The position numbers and the translations under genes are program-made. Below are positions 1-7,629 of a stretch of DNA of 32,071 bases, one piece after another. The notes beneath the pieces were generated by a model. It made no database searches, was not told where the DNA came from, and saw only the letters and a program-made list of their open reading frames with translations. The number at the start of each line of letters is the position of its first letter. The stretch's first letter is position 1. This stretch comes from Conexivisphaerales archaeon (GTDB taxonomy: Archaea; Thermoproteota; Nitrososphaeria; Conexivisphaerales; UBA164): assembly GCA_030756715.1 (NCBI GenBank), contig JAVBJD010000010.1, positions 1 to 32,071 on the forward strand, given 5' to 3'.

Positions 1-55
1 ATAGGACACGTTCAGATCTTTTATTAAAAGTTATATTTACCTTTCTGAAAAGTTG

Positions 56-574
56 TTAAAACCAGTTTTCATCAGCTGTAAACCTGACGAGCGCCATTAT
101 GACGCCTTCCCTGAGATAGTCCTTTCTGGTTACCTTACCTTTAGTGTAGATGCCTATCGCCCCAAGACCTTTTTTCAGGTCCTTCATGCCGGTCATGCTG
201 TCTATAACGTCTCCCAGCTCCCTTCCTTCTTTTAACTCTGTCCACACGCTGTCAGGGACAGGAAAGCTCCCAGTCATTCCGTAAGAAAGAACGCCGTCCT
301 TTCTAACTATACAGACTGCAGTGGTTATGAACCTGTTCCCGTAGAGCTCAAGCGCTCCGCCCTCTATTCCAACGCCGAAGTCAGCGTTAACGATCTTCAG
401 AGATTTTAACGCCCTGTTCTTTGCACCTGTAAATAGCATCTCGTTAAACGGCTGGGCAGGAACTTCAGGGTCGACTTCAACGCCTTTTACGCTCACGTCG
501 CTAAAGAAGATCCTGAAAGCTTCCAGAGTTGCTTCAACCTTCAGGTTGTTTGAGGTTCCTACACCAACTATCAT
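56..574 (-). CDS. Inosine/xanthosine triphosphatase-like NTPase (YjjX/DUF84 family)
   Basis: Predicted house-cleaning NTPase that hydrolyses non-canonical purine triphosphates (ITP, XTP) to the monophosphate and pyrophosphate, in the cytosol. The N-terminus (GVGTSNNLKVEA), the central GVEVDPEVPAQPFNE stretch, the GVGIEGG segment and the DYLREGVIMAL tail match the YjjX/DUF84 family, and the 172-residue length is typical. The reading frame extends 24 codons further upstream, but I chose the ATG at 574 because family homology begins there and the upstream residues look like translated non-coding DNA. It lies 56 bases downstream of the pyrophosphatase gene on the same strand, so co-transcription is possible, although AT-rich sequence before the start could also hold its own promoter. 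The pairing makes sense, since this enzyme releases the PPi that the neighbour consumes. Family assignment is firm; substrate preference is inferred. Confidence 0.85.
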   Translation of the reverse strand: MIVGVGTSNNLKVEATLEAFRIFFSDVSVKGVEVDPEVPAQPFNEMLFTGAKNRALKSLKIVNADFGVGIEGGALELYGNRFITTAVCIVRKDGVLSYGMTGSFPVPDSVWTELKEGRELGDVIDSMTGMKDLKKGLGAIGIYTKGKVTRKDYLREGVIMALVRFTADENWF

Positions 575-630
575 GTAATCTGTATAAAAAAGAGAGCTAA
601 TAAAATTTGATAATAACCTGAAAAATAGAT

Positions 631-2880
631 TCAGATCAAAAGGCAAAGGAGATGGTTGATCAGAACTGGAAGGTTAAAGGAGAGGAATACCGTATATGTT
701 CCTAGAAGCTTGTCAAGCATTACAATGGCCGCTGCAAAAACCACCGAAACTGTATTGACGACTTTGATGAGAGGGTTTAATGAAGGCCCTGTAGTGTCTT
801 TGAAAGGATCTCCAACTACATCTCCTACTACAGCGTTCTTGTGAGCGGGGCTTCCCTTTCCACCTAAAGAAGGGTCCCCGTTTGCTTCTATGAACTTCTT
901 TGCGTTGTCCCAGGCTCCGCCAGCGTTTGCCATGAGAAGTGCTCTAGGAAAGCCCACTATTATTGTCCCCATGATAAGGCCCACAAGCGTTATCCAGCCC
1001 AGGAATATTCCCACGACAACAGGAAGTATTACAGCTAAAAGCCCGGGGAGCATGAACTCTGAAAGAGCGTGCCTTGTTACTATGTCTACCGCTCTCTCAT
1101 ACTCGGGGTTTGATTTGCCTTCAAGGATGCCCGGTATCTCTCTGAACTGTCTCCTGATTTCCTGCACCAGCTCCATGGCCGTTTTGCTCACGGAGCTCAG
1201 AGTCCTGCTACTGAAGGTGTAAACGAGCACGGCCCCTAGAAAAGCCCCTATTATGAGATCCGGGTTTAGCACAGATGTGCTGGAAAATGCAACCTGTATT
1301 ATGCTTGAAACTGAATAACCGGGGTAAAATCTCTTAACGACTTCGTAAACGAAACCGATGAAAAGGACTATGGCCGCAAGGCCGGCTGAAGCTATGGCGT
1401 ATCCCTTTGTCGTAGCCTTTGTCGTGTTACCTATGGCATCAAGCGTGTCAGTGTGTTTTCTGACGTCTTCGGTAAGGCCGGCCATTTCAGCGAGTCCCGA
1501 AGCGTTGTCAGACACTGGGCCGAATGAGTCAAGGGTTATCACTATTCCGGCCATCGATAGCAGGCCCGTTGAAGCGACCGCAGTTCCGTAGATTCCAGCT
1601 GTAACAGCTGTAGGATAAGCGAGAACAAAGTAACCTAGATAGAAGCTTATACCGAGCACAGCTGAAACTGTAAGCAGCACAGGTACTGCGCTCATCAGCC
1701 CGTATGAGTAACCTGTCACTATTACGTTTGAAGGGCTTATTGCTGATTGTCTAGCTATGTCTTTCACCGGCTTGTGAGTGTAATGTGTATAATATTCTGT
1801 AATGTGAAGGACTATTATCGTTGTTATCATGCCGAGTATGTCGCATACCCAGAGGGCAAGGGACTGGGAGTTAAGCCCGAAGAGGTAGTAAAGAAAGAAT
1901 AAAACAAGGACAGCTGTTATTACTGTTACTGAATAAAGCGAAAGGTTGAGCTTTTTCATTACTCCTTCAGCGTTTTCAGCTCGCCCCCTTACTACCTGCA
2001 ATCCGATCATGGTGCTCAGTAGCGCTGAAGAAACGATGAACAGCGGGAGAACATAATACCTGTCCTGCATGCCAAATACAGAAGCTATGAACATGGACCC
2101 TGTAACCACAACGACAAGGCTTTCGTACACGTCGCTTGACATACCGGCGACATCTCCAACGTTGTCTCCAACGTTGTCAGCTATTGTTCCTGGGTTCCTG
2201 GGGTCGTCTTCTGGGATTCCGGCTTCAACCTTTCCAACTATATCAGCGCCCCAGTCAGCAGCCTTCGTATATATACCGCCAGCAACCCTTATGAAGAGGC
2301 TCATCAGGCTTGCCCCGAAAGCTACAGGTATGAGAACTTCTGCCCAGAACTGAGACCAGCCGAACATCAGGAAGAGTACAGAAATTACCAGCAGAGCTAT
2401 GCTCGCGAGTATCGTGCCCATAACGCTTCCTGCCCTGAATGAGACGCTCAGAGCTCCGCCAAGGCCGTTTTTCTTTCCTGCCTGAGCAGTTCTCGAAGCG
2501 CTCCTCGTAGTTATGTACATACCGATGTACCCGGCAAGCCCGCTCCCGAGAGCGCCAAGAGCAAATGAAACGACAGCCATCAAAGCTATGAGCCCGCTGC
2601 TGAAACCATAATAATAAACTACACCAACTAGGAAAGCCAGCACAGCGCCGACCGGGAGCACTGTTTTGTACTCTCTGGAAAGAAATGCCCTTGCTCCGGA
2701 AGCGATTAGCGAGCTTATCCTCTGCATGTAATCTGTACCCGCGTCCTGTTTTAAGACCCAGCGAGCCATGTAAGCTCCGTAGAAAAGCCCGATCAGAGAC
2801 ACGATCAGAGGGAATACTGTCCAGTAACCATAATTGAGGCTCGCATAAGTTATGATAAACGATAAGAATATTCTGAACAT
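631..2880 (-). CDS. hppA: K+-independent H+-translocating membrane pyrophosphatase
   Basis: Integral membrane pump coupling PPi hydrolysis to proton export. The 749-residue length and some 16 hydrophobic segments fit the family. Substrate-binding motifs are intact: DWGADIVGKVE near residues 209-219, EDDPRNPGTIADNVGDNVGD near 224-243, DSFGPVSDNASG near 451-462, and a C-terminal GDVVGDPFKDTTGPSLN. The GNTTKATTKG segment has Lys at about 488 and Thr at about 491. These are the positions (A460K, G463T in bacterial numbering) that mark the K+-independent class, which pumps H+ rather than Na+. The start at 2880 is the first ATG in frame. It is transcribed divergently from a PhoU-like gene, with TATA-like sequences at about 2891-2902 and 2913-2921. 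The pump may recover energy from PPi made by biosynthesis and by the downstream NTPase. Function is confident; the exact N-terminus is less so. Confidence 0.95.
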   Translation of the reverse strand: MFRIFLSFIITYASLNYGYWTVFPLIVSLIGLFYGAYMARWVLKQDAGTDYMQRISSLIASGARAFLSREYKTVLPVGAVLAFLVGVVYYYGFSSGLIALMAVVSFALGALGSGLAGYIGMYITTRSASRTAQAGKKNGLGGALSVSFRAGSVMGTILASIALLVISVLFLMFGWSQFWAEVLIPVAFGASLMSLFIRVAGGIYTKAADWGADIVGKVEAGIPEDDPRNPGTIADNVGDNVGDVAGMSSDVYESLVVVVTGSMFIASVFGMQDRYYVLPLFIVSSALLSTMIGLQVVRGRAENAEGVMKKLNLSLYSVTVITAVLVLFFLYYLFGLNSQSLALWVCDILGMITTIIVLHITEYYTHYTHKPVKDIARQSAISPSNVIVTGYSYGLMSAVPVLLTVSAVLGISFYLGYFVLAYPTAVTAGIYGTAVASTGLLSMAGIVITLDSFGPVSDNASGLAEMAGLTEDVRKHTDTLDAIGNTTKATTKGYAIASAGLAAIVLFIGFVYEVVKRFYPGYSVSSIIQVAFSSTSVLNPDLIIGAFLGAVLVYTFSSRTLSSVSKTAMELVQEIRRQFREIPGILEGKSNPEYERAVDIVTRHALSEFMLPGLLAVILPVVVGIFLGWITLVGLIMGTIIVGFPRALLMANAGGAWDNAKKFIEANGDPSLGGKGSPAHKNAVVGDVVGDPFKDTTGPSLNPLIKVVNTVSVVFAAAIVMLDKLLGTYTVFLSFNLPVLINHLLCLLI

Positions 2881-3034
2881 TTTTTGTTCAACTATATATA
2901 CGTTTACTGTGCTTATAACTTTAATCCTCCCTTAACGTGAATAAGGTTTCAAAAATGACTGTGCAGAGTTGTCCGCTGCATAAAACTCACAAACGTTTAT
3001 ATTTTTATATGGATAATAATCTATCAGAATAAAA
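2881..3034. promoter_or_regulatory. Divergent promoter region hppA / DUF47
   Basis: The 154 bases between two divergent genes are AT-rich. A TTTATATTTTTATAT stretch at 2996-3010 lies about 25-39 bases before the TTG start at 3035, so the plus transcript is probably near-leaderless. Minus-strand TATA-like sequences lie at about 2891-2902 and 2913-2921 for hppA. No convincing gene is present. Confidence 0.55.
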
Positions 3035-3673
3035 TTGTATGTAGGAGAACCCGAGATCCAGGCAAAGAGGAAGATACTTGCTGTGCTCACTGATGAATGC
3101 AGGAAGTCAGTAGACGCCATAAGGGAATTTTCGAGGATGCTCAGCGACAGCAGGTCTGCTGATGACAGCTACATGAAGATTAAGGGGGCGGCTGAAGACG
3201 TAAAGGGCTACAGAAGGGCTCTTACAAGGAGCCTGGCTGAAATGGGGAGCATGATAATAAACAAAGAAGACATAATGAGGGCTGCTTATCAGATTGAAGA
3301 CCTGATGGACCTCATAGAAGGGACAGCCTTTAGGTTAAAACAGCTGACGCCGGACAAGTATTCTAAGTACGGTTTCAGCGAGCCTTTTTCCAGGCTGACT
3401 GACAAGCTGATTGAAATGATAATAAAGCTCAACGACATGGTGAAGATGCTTCAGATCAACCCAGAAAAAGCGGTAGACATGCTTCCGGCCATAGAAGGGA
3501 TTGAAAAGGAGATAGACGACGTTTACAGGCAAACTCTAATCGATGCGTTCAACAACGTGAACGACGCAAAACTTTACATACTGATAAAGGACATTCTGGA
3601 AAGGATCGACGAAATATCGGACCTCGTTCTTTCGATATCTGACTCAATAATGATAGTTTCGATAGGGCTTTGA
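3035..3673 (+). CDS. PhoU-like DUF47 protein
   Basis: A 212-residue, all-helical, charge-rich protein of the DUF47/PhoU-like family (TIGR00153 type), probably cytosolic or peripheral to the membrane. Members often accompany phosphate (Pit-type) transporters and are thought to regulate phosphate uptake. The recurring pattern of long helices, the segment around DLMDLIEGTAFRL (residues 90-102) and the C-terminal ERIDEISDLVLSISDSI (190-206) fit the three-helix-bundle repeat. No transporter gene is adjacent here. The start is taken as TTG at 3035. The nearby ATG at 3039 is out of frame, and the TATA-like box at 2996-3010 supports a leaderless start at the TTG. The stop overlaps the start of the endonuclease gene by 4 bases (TTGA), implying translational coupling. 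Family fairly sure; role inferred. Confidence 0.78.
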   Translation: MYVGEPEIQAKRKILAVLTDECRKSVDAIREFSRMLSDSRSADDSYMKIKGAAEDVKGYRRALTRSLAEMGSMIINKEDIMRAAYQIEDLMDLIEGTAFRLKQLTPDKYSKYGFSEPFSRLTDKLIEMIIKLNDMVKMLQINPEKAVDMLPAIEGIEKEIDDVYRQTLIDAFNNVNDAKLYILIKDILERIDEISDLVLSISDSIMIVSIGL

Positions 3674-4209
3674 TTTCTCCAGCCAAGGGCGTTCTTTCTG
3701 ACAGGTACGTGATAATCTGGGACTATGATGAAGCTAACAGGATATATTTTTCTGGGTTCTTCGGGAAGCCGATGAACGTTAAGAAACCCAAAGGACCTTT
3801 TAACGAACCCCTGGTACTTGATCCTGTTGAAAGCATTTACCTTTCAGAAAAAAGGAAGCTTGAAGTTTATGAGGGCAGCAAAAAGCTGAGCACAGCGAAG
3901 CTCATAGAGTTCTTTCGAAATACGTATGAGGACCTCGAGGAAAAATACGCTGTTTATTCGTTCCTCAGAGATCACGGTTATGTTGTTCTCCCCGGAATAA
4001 AGTTCGGTGGAGACTTCGCAGTATACAGAAAAGGCCCTGGCATCGAGCACGCGCCATACATACTTACAGTTACGAACCCTGAGAAGTTTCTATCTGTCTC
4101 GGAGATAGTTCTGGCTGGAAGGCTCGCCAGATCTGTAAAGAAAAAGTACATATTCGCTGTAACCGGGGAAAAGCCTTTTCTGATAGGGCTCGAGTGGTGG
4201 AAACCTTAA
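3670..4209 (+). CDS. endA: tRNA-splicing endonuclease
   Basis: Cuts introns from precursor tRNAs (and rRNA) at bulge-helix-bulge structures, leaving 2',3'-cyclic phosphate and 5'-OH ends. The 179-residue length equals that of the one-domain archaeal EndA. The C-terminal catalytic domain shows the expected triad: Tyr119 in GDFAVYR, His127 in EHAPY and Lys157/158 in RSVKKKY. It ends in the typical Trp/Lys-Pro tail. The N-terminal domain starts GVLSDRYVIIWD, like the Methanocaldococcus enzyme. The start is TTG at 3670, overlapping the upstream TGA; the next in-frame Met (35) would remove the first strands. The gene ends 9 bases from a convergent tRNA cluster, although the four tRNAs in this window are intron-free. 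One-domain enzymes work as homotetramers or with a partner subunit; which applies cannot be told here. Confidence 0.92.
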   Translation: MISPAKGVLSDRYVIIWDYDEANRIYFSGFFGKPMNVKKPKGPFNEPLVLDPVESIYLSEKRKLEVYEGSKKLSTAKLIEFFRNTYEDLEEKYAVYSFLRDHGYVVLPGIKFGGDFAVYRKGPGIEHAPYILTVTNPEKFLSVSEIVLAGRLARSVKKKYIFAVTGEKPFLIGLEWWKP

Positions 4210-4218
4210 TCTTTTAAG

Positions 4219-4293
4219 CGGGCCCGGTGGGATTCGAACCCACGACCTACAGCTTAGGAGGCTGCCGCGCTATCCAGGCTGCGCTACGGGCCC
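4219..4293 (-). tRNA. tRNA-Arg (anticodon CCT)
   Basis: 75-base cloverleaf on the minus strand. The 7-bp acceptor stem is GGGCCCG/CGGGCCC, the D stem GCGC/GCGC, the anticodon stem GCAGC/GCTGT around loop CTCCTAA (anticodon CCT, reading AGG), and the T arm GTGGG-TTCGAAT-CCCAC. The discriminator base is G. There is no intron and no encoded CCA. Last gene of a three-tRNA cluster; AGG is a very common Arg codon in this window. Confidence 0.97.
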
Positions 4294-4295
4294 GT

Positions 4296-4380
4296 TGCGG
4301 GGGGTGGGATTTGAACCCACGCACCCCAACGGGACGAGGTTCTAAGCCTCGCGCCATTGACCAGGCTAGGCGACCCCCGC
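4296..4380 (-). tRNA. tRNA-Leu (anticodon TAG)
   Basis: 85-base class II tRNA on the minus strand. The acceptor is GCGGGGG/CCCCCGC with discriminator A, the anticodon stem CGAGG/CCTCG around loop CTTAGAA (anticodon TAG, reading CTA/CTN). It has a long 14-base variable arm and T arm GTGGG-TTCAAAT-CCCAC. No intron and no encoded CCA. It is 2 bases from both neighbouring tRNA genes, so the cluster is probably one transcript. Confidence 0.97.
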
Positions 4381-4382
4381 TA

Positions 4383-4454
4383 TGGACCGGGGGGGACTCG
4401 AACCCCCGACCTCTCCCATGCCACGGGAGCATTCTACCGCTGAACTACCGGCCC
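4383..4454 (-). tRNA. tRNA-Ala (anticodon GGC)
   Basis: 72-base cloverleaf on the minus strand. Acceptor GGGCCGG/CCGGTCC carries the G3:U70 wobble pair that is the alanyl-tRNA synthetase identity element. The anticodon stem is CTCCC/GGGAG around loop GTGGCAT (anticodon GGC, reading GCC). Discriminator A. First gene of the cluster; an ATAAAAATAC-type box at about 4475-4485 on the minus strand, 21-31 bases upstream, is a likely promoter. Confidence 0.97.
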
Positions 4455-4556
4455 GCATTTATATTTAAAAACCCGTGTATTTTTATCCTTTTTGTTCAGA
4501 TTTGATCCGCTTTATCATCAAAAAGAATTATATCCTTTGTTTATAATCATGATAAC

Positions 4557-5480
4557 ATGAATTCCCTAGTTTTGGCTAGCTACAACGCAACGTTTGTTGC
4601 CAGAACTAAAAGGATGCCTGCAATCGGGGAAACGATAGCTGCTGAAGAATTCAGGATTGAGCACGGGGGAAAGGGTTCAAACCAGGCTATAGCGCTTCAG
4701 AGGCTTGGCTGCAGAACAAGCATAATAGCGTCAATCGGCAAGGACGCATTTGGAGATTTGGCGATAAAGAAGTGGAAAGAAGAGGGTTTGAACACAAATA
4801 ACGTGAAATTTTCAGAGAAAGGCACGGGCATTGCTTTCGTTTTTCTTTTTCCTGACAGCTCTAACGCAATAGTCATAGCCAGGAACGCAAACGAGGAAAT
4901 AAACAGCGAAATGGTAGACCGAGCTCTTGAACGGTCAAGCTTTGATGTCTTCCTGACAGTGTTTGAAGTAAACCCGGAAATAGCCATGTACGCTATTAAA
5001 AAGGCTGCGTCTAAAGGGAAAACAGTGCTCAACCCTGCTCCTGCTGTAAGGCTGAGCCCTGAAGAGCTCGACGGAATAACAGCGATAACGCCTAACGAAT
5101 CAGAGTTCAAAGTGATGTCAGGCTACAGTCCCGAAGATAAGGTTGACATGGAAGCTTTGGCTGATAAATACCTCAATCATGTAGAGGTTGTGGCAGTAAC
5201 GCTGGGTGAAAACGGGTCATTTATAGCAACAAAGCAGAAGAAAAAGATCATCCCTGCTTATACGACTAAGCCAATTGATGTAACTGGAGCCGGGGACGCA
5301 TGGAACGCAGCTTTCGCATACATGATCGGCAAAGGGGAAGACCCTTTCTATGCTGCTGAGTTCGCGAACGCGGCGGGGGCTTTTCTGGTTTCGAGGAAAA
5401 GAGAAAGGAAGGACCTTGTTGAAAACCTGCCCTACGAAAGTGAAGTATACGAAATAATGAACGAAAGCAGGAGAGGCTGA
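4557..5480 (+). CDS. PfkB/ribokinase-family sugar or nucleoside kinase
   Basis: Cytosolic ATP-dependent kinase of the ribokinase fold, 307 residues, the usual length. Signature 1 is GGKGSNQAIAL at residues 37-47. An NPAPA segment lies at 159-163, and an NESEF element near 180-184 matches the Mg/phosphate-binding NxxE motif. Signature 2, DVTGAGDAWNAAF at 241-253, carries the anion hole and catalytic base Asp247. The N-terminal strand that contacts the sugar reads ASYNATF, where E. coli ribokinase reads GSINADH, so the ribose-binding Asp aligns with Thr12. This suggests a substrate other than free ribose, such as a nucleoside. ATG at 4557 is preceded by a TATA-like sequence around 4525-4535, consistent with a leaderless single-gene transcript. 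Family certain; substrate unknown. Confidence 0.88.
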   Translation: MNSLVLASYNATFVARTKRMPAIGETIAAEEFRIEHGGKGSNQAIALQRLGCRTSIIASIGKDAFGDLAIKKWKEEGLNTNNVKFSEKGTGIAFVFLFPDSSNAIVIARNANEEINSEMVDRALERSSFDVFLTVFEVNPEIAMYAIKKAASKGKTVLNPAPAVRLSPEELDGITAITPNESEFKVMSGYSPEDKVDMEALADKYLNHVEVVAVTLGENGSFIATKQKKKIIPAYTTKPIDVTGAGDAWNAAFAYMIGKGEDPFYAAEFANAAGAFLVSRKRERKDLVENLPYESEVYEIMNESRRG

Positions 5481-5485
5481 GCAGG

Positions 5486-5499
5486 GTTTATTAATTTAC
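5486..5499 (+). promoter_or_regulatory. TATA-like box upstream of the leader ORF and flavoprotein
   Basis: GTTTATTAATTTAC lies 18-31 bases before an ATG at 5517, the spacing expected for an archaeal TATA box and a leaderless transcript. It is the best promoter candidate for the downstream genes at 5622 and 6633. A weaker AT-rich stretch at about 5590-5600 could be a second promoter directly before 5622. Confidence 0.45.
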
Positions 5500-5516
5500 T
5501 TAACCAAGAAAGTATC

Positions 5517-5618
5517 ATGATCTCAGGATTGAACTTTGAACTTGTTGATTTTAGCTTTAAGATTTGTACAAATCGTTTAAATTCTCTGTCATTTATTTCT
5601 TTTACAAGCGGTGAATAG
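5517..5618 (+). CDS. Candidate 33-residue leader peptide
   Basis: Short ORF starting MISGLNFELVDFSFKI and ending SFTSGE, not recognised as any family. It is listed because a TATA-like box (5486-5499) sits at leaderless distance from its ATG. Its last codons (GGT GAA) also form the GGTGA ribosome binding site of the next gene, whose ATG follows its stop by 3 bases. This arrangement would couple its translation to that of the flavoprotein. It could equally be chance coding in a 141-base leader. Confidence is low because there is no homology evidence. Confidence 0.3.
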   Translation: MISGLNFELVDFSFKICTNRLNSLSFISFTSGE

Positions 5619-5621
5619 GGA

Positions 5622-6632
5622 ATGCCAGCAATAGGTATAGCAGGGCTTGGACCAGCGGGAGCTTATCTTGGAGCTCTTCTGCAGGATAAGGCTGAGATCT
5701 ATGAAGCTCAGAAAGAAGACAGGTTTACATCTGTATGTGCTTGGGGAACAGGTTATTACAGCATGAAGGATCTCACAAAGGCGGTAGGTATAAACTTCGA
5801 TGATTATGTGTTGCATCGAGGGAAAAAGATCCTTGTGGGATGGAAGAAGAAAATAATCGAGTTTGATGCGTATGGTCTGAGCACTTTTGATAAACCCAGG
5901 CTTCTTAAGGATCTGGCAAAGAACACAAAGGTGCACTTTGGTACAAGGGTTGACAGAGGATACCTTGAATCGAGGTACAGGCTGGCGGTTGACGCAACAG
6001 GGCCTAACAGGGTCCTTGTGGGAAAGCCTGAGTTGGACTTCCTTGTTCCAACTATAGAGTACAGGGTAAAGTTTGAAAACCCGCCTTTTGACGACTTCTA
6101 CATTGAACCTTTCAGCGGTTATTCAGGCTATCTGTGGTATTTCCCGTTATCTGAAAAGGAGTTCTTCGTTGGCGCAGGAGATGTGAGACTGAACCACGAA
6201 GAAAAGGTCATCGAATTCATAAAAAAATACGGGGGAGAAACAATAGAAGGCTCAAGGATGGGTAAAGCCATAAGGCTCCTGCCGCCAGAGTACATGAACC
6301 CGTTATATTTTATGAACGCGGTTGCTGTTGGGGAAGCTGCTGGAACAGTTTACCCGCTTTTAGGGGAAGGAATACTTCCTAGCATGATATCAGCAAAGAT
6401 ACTGTATGAAAATGACCTTGATGTCAGGAAATACATGGTGAAATTAAAGAACTACTTTCTGCCTTACAGGAAGGCTTACGACTATCTCAGCAGAAAGATG
6501 AAGGGACAGGGGAACGCCCTGAGCGATATGATAAGCGTCTTCAGCATAGTCATGGACGCGATAAAGTTTAAGGATGTTCTAGGGGTCGACCTGAAACTTT
6601 CGTACGCTTTCAAGATCCTGTCCATTTTATAA
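5622..6632 (+). CDS. Geranylgeranyl-reductase-family FAD-dependent oxidoreductase
   Basis: Flavoprotein of the geranylgeranyl reductase family. Archaeal members saturate the isoprenoid chains of membrane lipids (digeranylgeranylglycerophospholipid reductase). The N-terminus carries the dinucleotide-binding GxGxxG motif (GLGPAG, residues 8-13) and Glu28 at the end of the second strand. An ATG-type segment (DATGPN, near 124-129) and the second FAD motif AVGEAAGTVYPLLGEG (about 235-250) follow, the latter equivalent to GDAAGxxxPxxGGG. At 336 residues it is shorter than most lipid reductases (about 390-400), so the C-terminal region is reduced and the substrate may differ. ATG at 5622 is preceded by GGTGA at 5610-5614, a good ribosome binding site. 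The next gene begins immediately after the stop, so both probably form one transcript. Family assignment good; lipid role inferred. Confidence 0.78.
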   Translation: MPAIGIAGLGPAGAYLGALLQDKAEIYEAQKEDRFTSVCAWGTGYYSMKDLTKAVGINFDDYVLHRGKKILVGWKKKIIEFDAYGLSTFDKPRLLKDLAKNTKVHFGTRVDRGYLESRYRLAVDATGPNRVLVGKPELDFLVPTIEYRVKFENPPFDDFYIEPFSGYSGYLWYFPLSEKEFFVGAGDVRLNHEEKVIEFIKKYGGETIEGSRMGKAIRLLPPEYMNPLYFMNAVAVGEAAGTVYPLLGEGILPSMISAKILYENDLDVRKYMVKLKNYFLPYRKAYDYLSRKMKGQGNALSDMISVFSIVMDAIKFKDVLGVDLKLSYAFKILSIL

Positions 6633-7580
6633 ATGATTAATAACAAGATAGCTTTCAGCAGGTCAGGGATACTAGTTAAGCACTCAGAAAAGGTCATAGC
6701 GCTTGACCCAGAAGAAAACGTGAAGGCTGATATTACCTTTGTTTCCCATGCTCACATGGACCATCTGCTGAAGAGGGAAAAGAACACTGTTCTGGCTTCG
6801 AGGGAAACGGTTGATCTGGCCGTTGAAAGGGGCGTCAAGATACCAAGATTCATAGAGCAGTACGAGGACATAAAGCTCGTTGATTCTGGCCACATCCTTG
6901 GCTCAAGGGCGATAGTCATCGGCAAAAACGAAATAATGTACACAGGGGACTTCTCCCAGAGAGACAGGGGGTTTTTAAAAAAGCTCGAACCTTTTAACGT
7001 AAAGGTCCTCATAGTTGAAAGCACGTACGGCAAAAAAGGGTACTCTTTCCCCCCGACAGCATCTGTAATAGAGAGCGTGATGAAGATGATATCTGAAGCT
7101 TACGATGCAGGGATGGGCGTTTCTCTGCACGGCTACACGCTGGGGAAAGCCCAGCTAATAGAATACCTTTTTCAAACATGGAGGCCACTGATAGTTCATA
7201 AAAACATAGAAAAGATGAACTCCGTTTACAGGAAGTTCGGGATAAAGATACCGGTGCCTGATAAGATCGTAGAAAGATCTTCAGAGCTACCGGAAACCCC
7301 ATTTGTTTACGTTGCCCCTACTTATGAAGACGTTGAGAACGTCTACTACAGCATAAGGTTCACTGGATGGGCCAGAGTTATAAGCAGGTATGCCGTTCCT
7401 CTCAGCGACCACGCTGACCACGATGAGCTGCTGAACTTTATAAAAAAAGTTAACCCTGAAACAGTTATAACAGTGCACGGGTTTGATAGGGAGCTTGCAA
7501 AAGAGCTCAGAAGCCTTGGTTTCAGGGCATTCGCTTTCTCTGACCAGCAGCTGGATCTTGATTCATTTATCTACGTTTGA
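6633..7580 (+). CDS. Minimal beta-CASP metallo-beta-lactamase nuclease (COG1236-like)
   Basis: Metal-dependent nuclease of the beta-lactamase fold, resembling archaeal mRNA 3'-end-processing-factor/exonuclease proteins. Zinc-binding motif 2 is HAHMDH at residues 39-44, motif 3 His87 in SGHILGS and motif 4 Asp106 in TGDFSQRDRG. The beta-CASP motifs follow: A is Glu129 in VESTYG, B is His260 in SDHADHDEL and C is His282 in VTVHG. At 315 residues it lacks the N-terminal KH domains and large cap of aCPSF1 (over 600 residues), so this is the short form. ATG follows the flavoprotein stop with no gap. Substrate (RNA or DNA) is not shown by the sequence. Family sure; process inferred. Confidence 0.85.
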   Translation: MINNKIAFSRSGILVKHSEKVIALDPEENVKADITFVSHAHMDHLLKREKNTVLASRETVDLAVERGVKIPRFIEQYEDIKLVDSGHILGSRAIVIGKNEIMYTGDFSQRDRGFLKKLEPFNVKVLIVESTYGKKGYSFPPTASVIESVMKMISEAYDAGMGVSLHGYTLGKAQLIEYLFQTWRPLIVHKNIEKMNSVYRKFGIKIPVPDKIVERSSELPETPFVYVAPTYEDVENVYYSIRFTGWARVISRYAVPLSDHADHDELLNFIKKVNPETVITVHGFDRELAKELRSLGFRAFAFSDQQLDLDSFIYV

Positions 7581-7590
7581 ATTGATTCAG

Positions 7591-7618
7591 GACAAAGAAA
7601 AGTTAGCTTTTTATTTTT
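7591..7618. terminator. T-rich bidirectional terminator between convergent genes
   Basis: Between the nuclease (plus) and the radical SAM gene (minus) are a plus-strand T-rich run at about 7607-7618 (CTTTTTATTTTTAA) and a minus-strand run (CTTTTCTTTGTCC) over 7591-7602. Runs of T are the usual intrinsic termination signal in archaea. Confidence 0.5.
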
Positions 7619-7629
7619 AATGAGAAGGC

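Noticed and set aside
2955-3032. 25-codon ORF starting MTVQSCPLHK upstream of the DUF47 gene
   Set aside because: It covers the TATA-like sequence of the downstream gene and has no promoter or homology of its own.
4227-4505. 92-residue plus-strand ORF with repeated GGxxxNPRP-like segments
   Set aside because: It is the reverse complement of three tRNA T arms; the similarity comes from repeated TTCGAAYCCC sequences, a well-known artefact.
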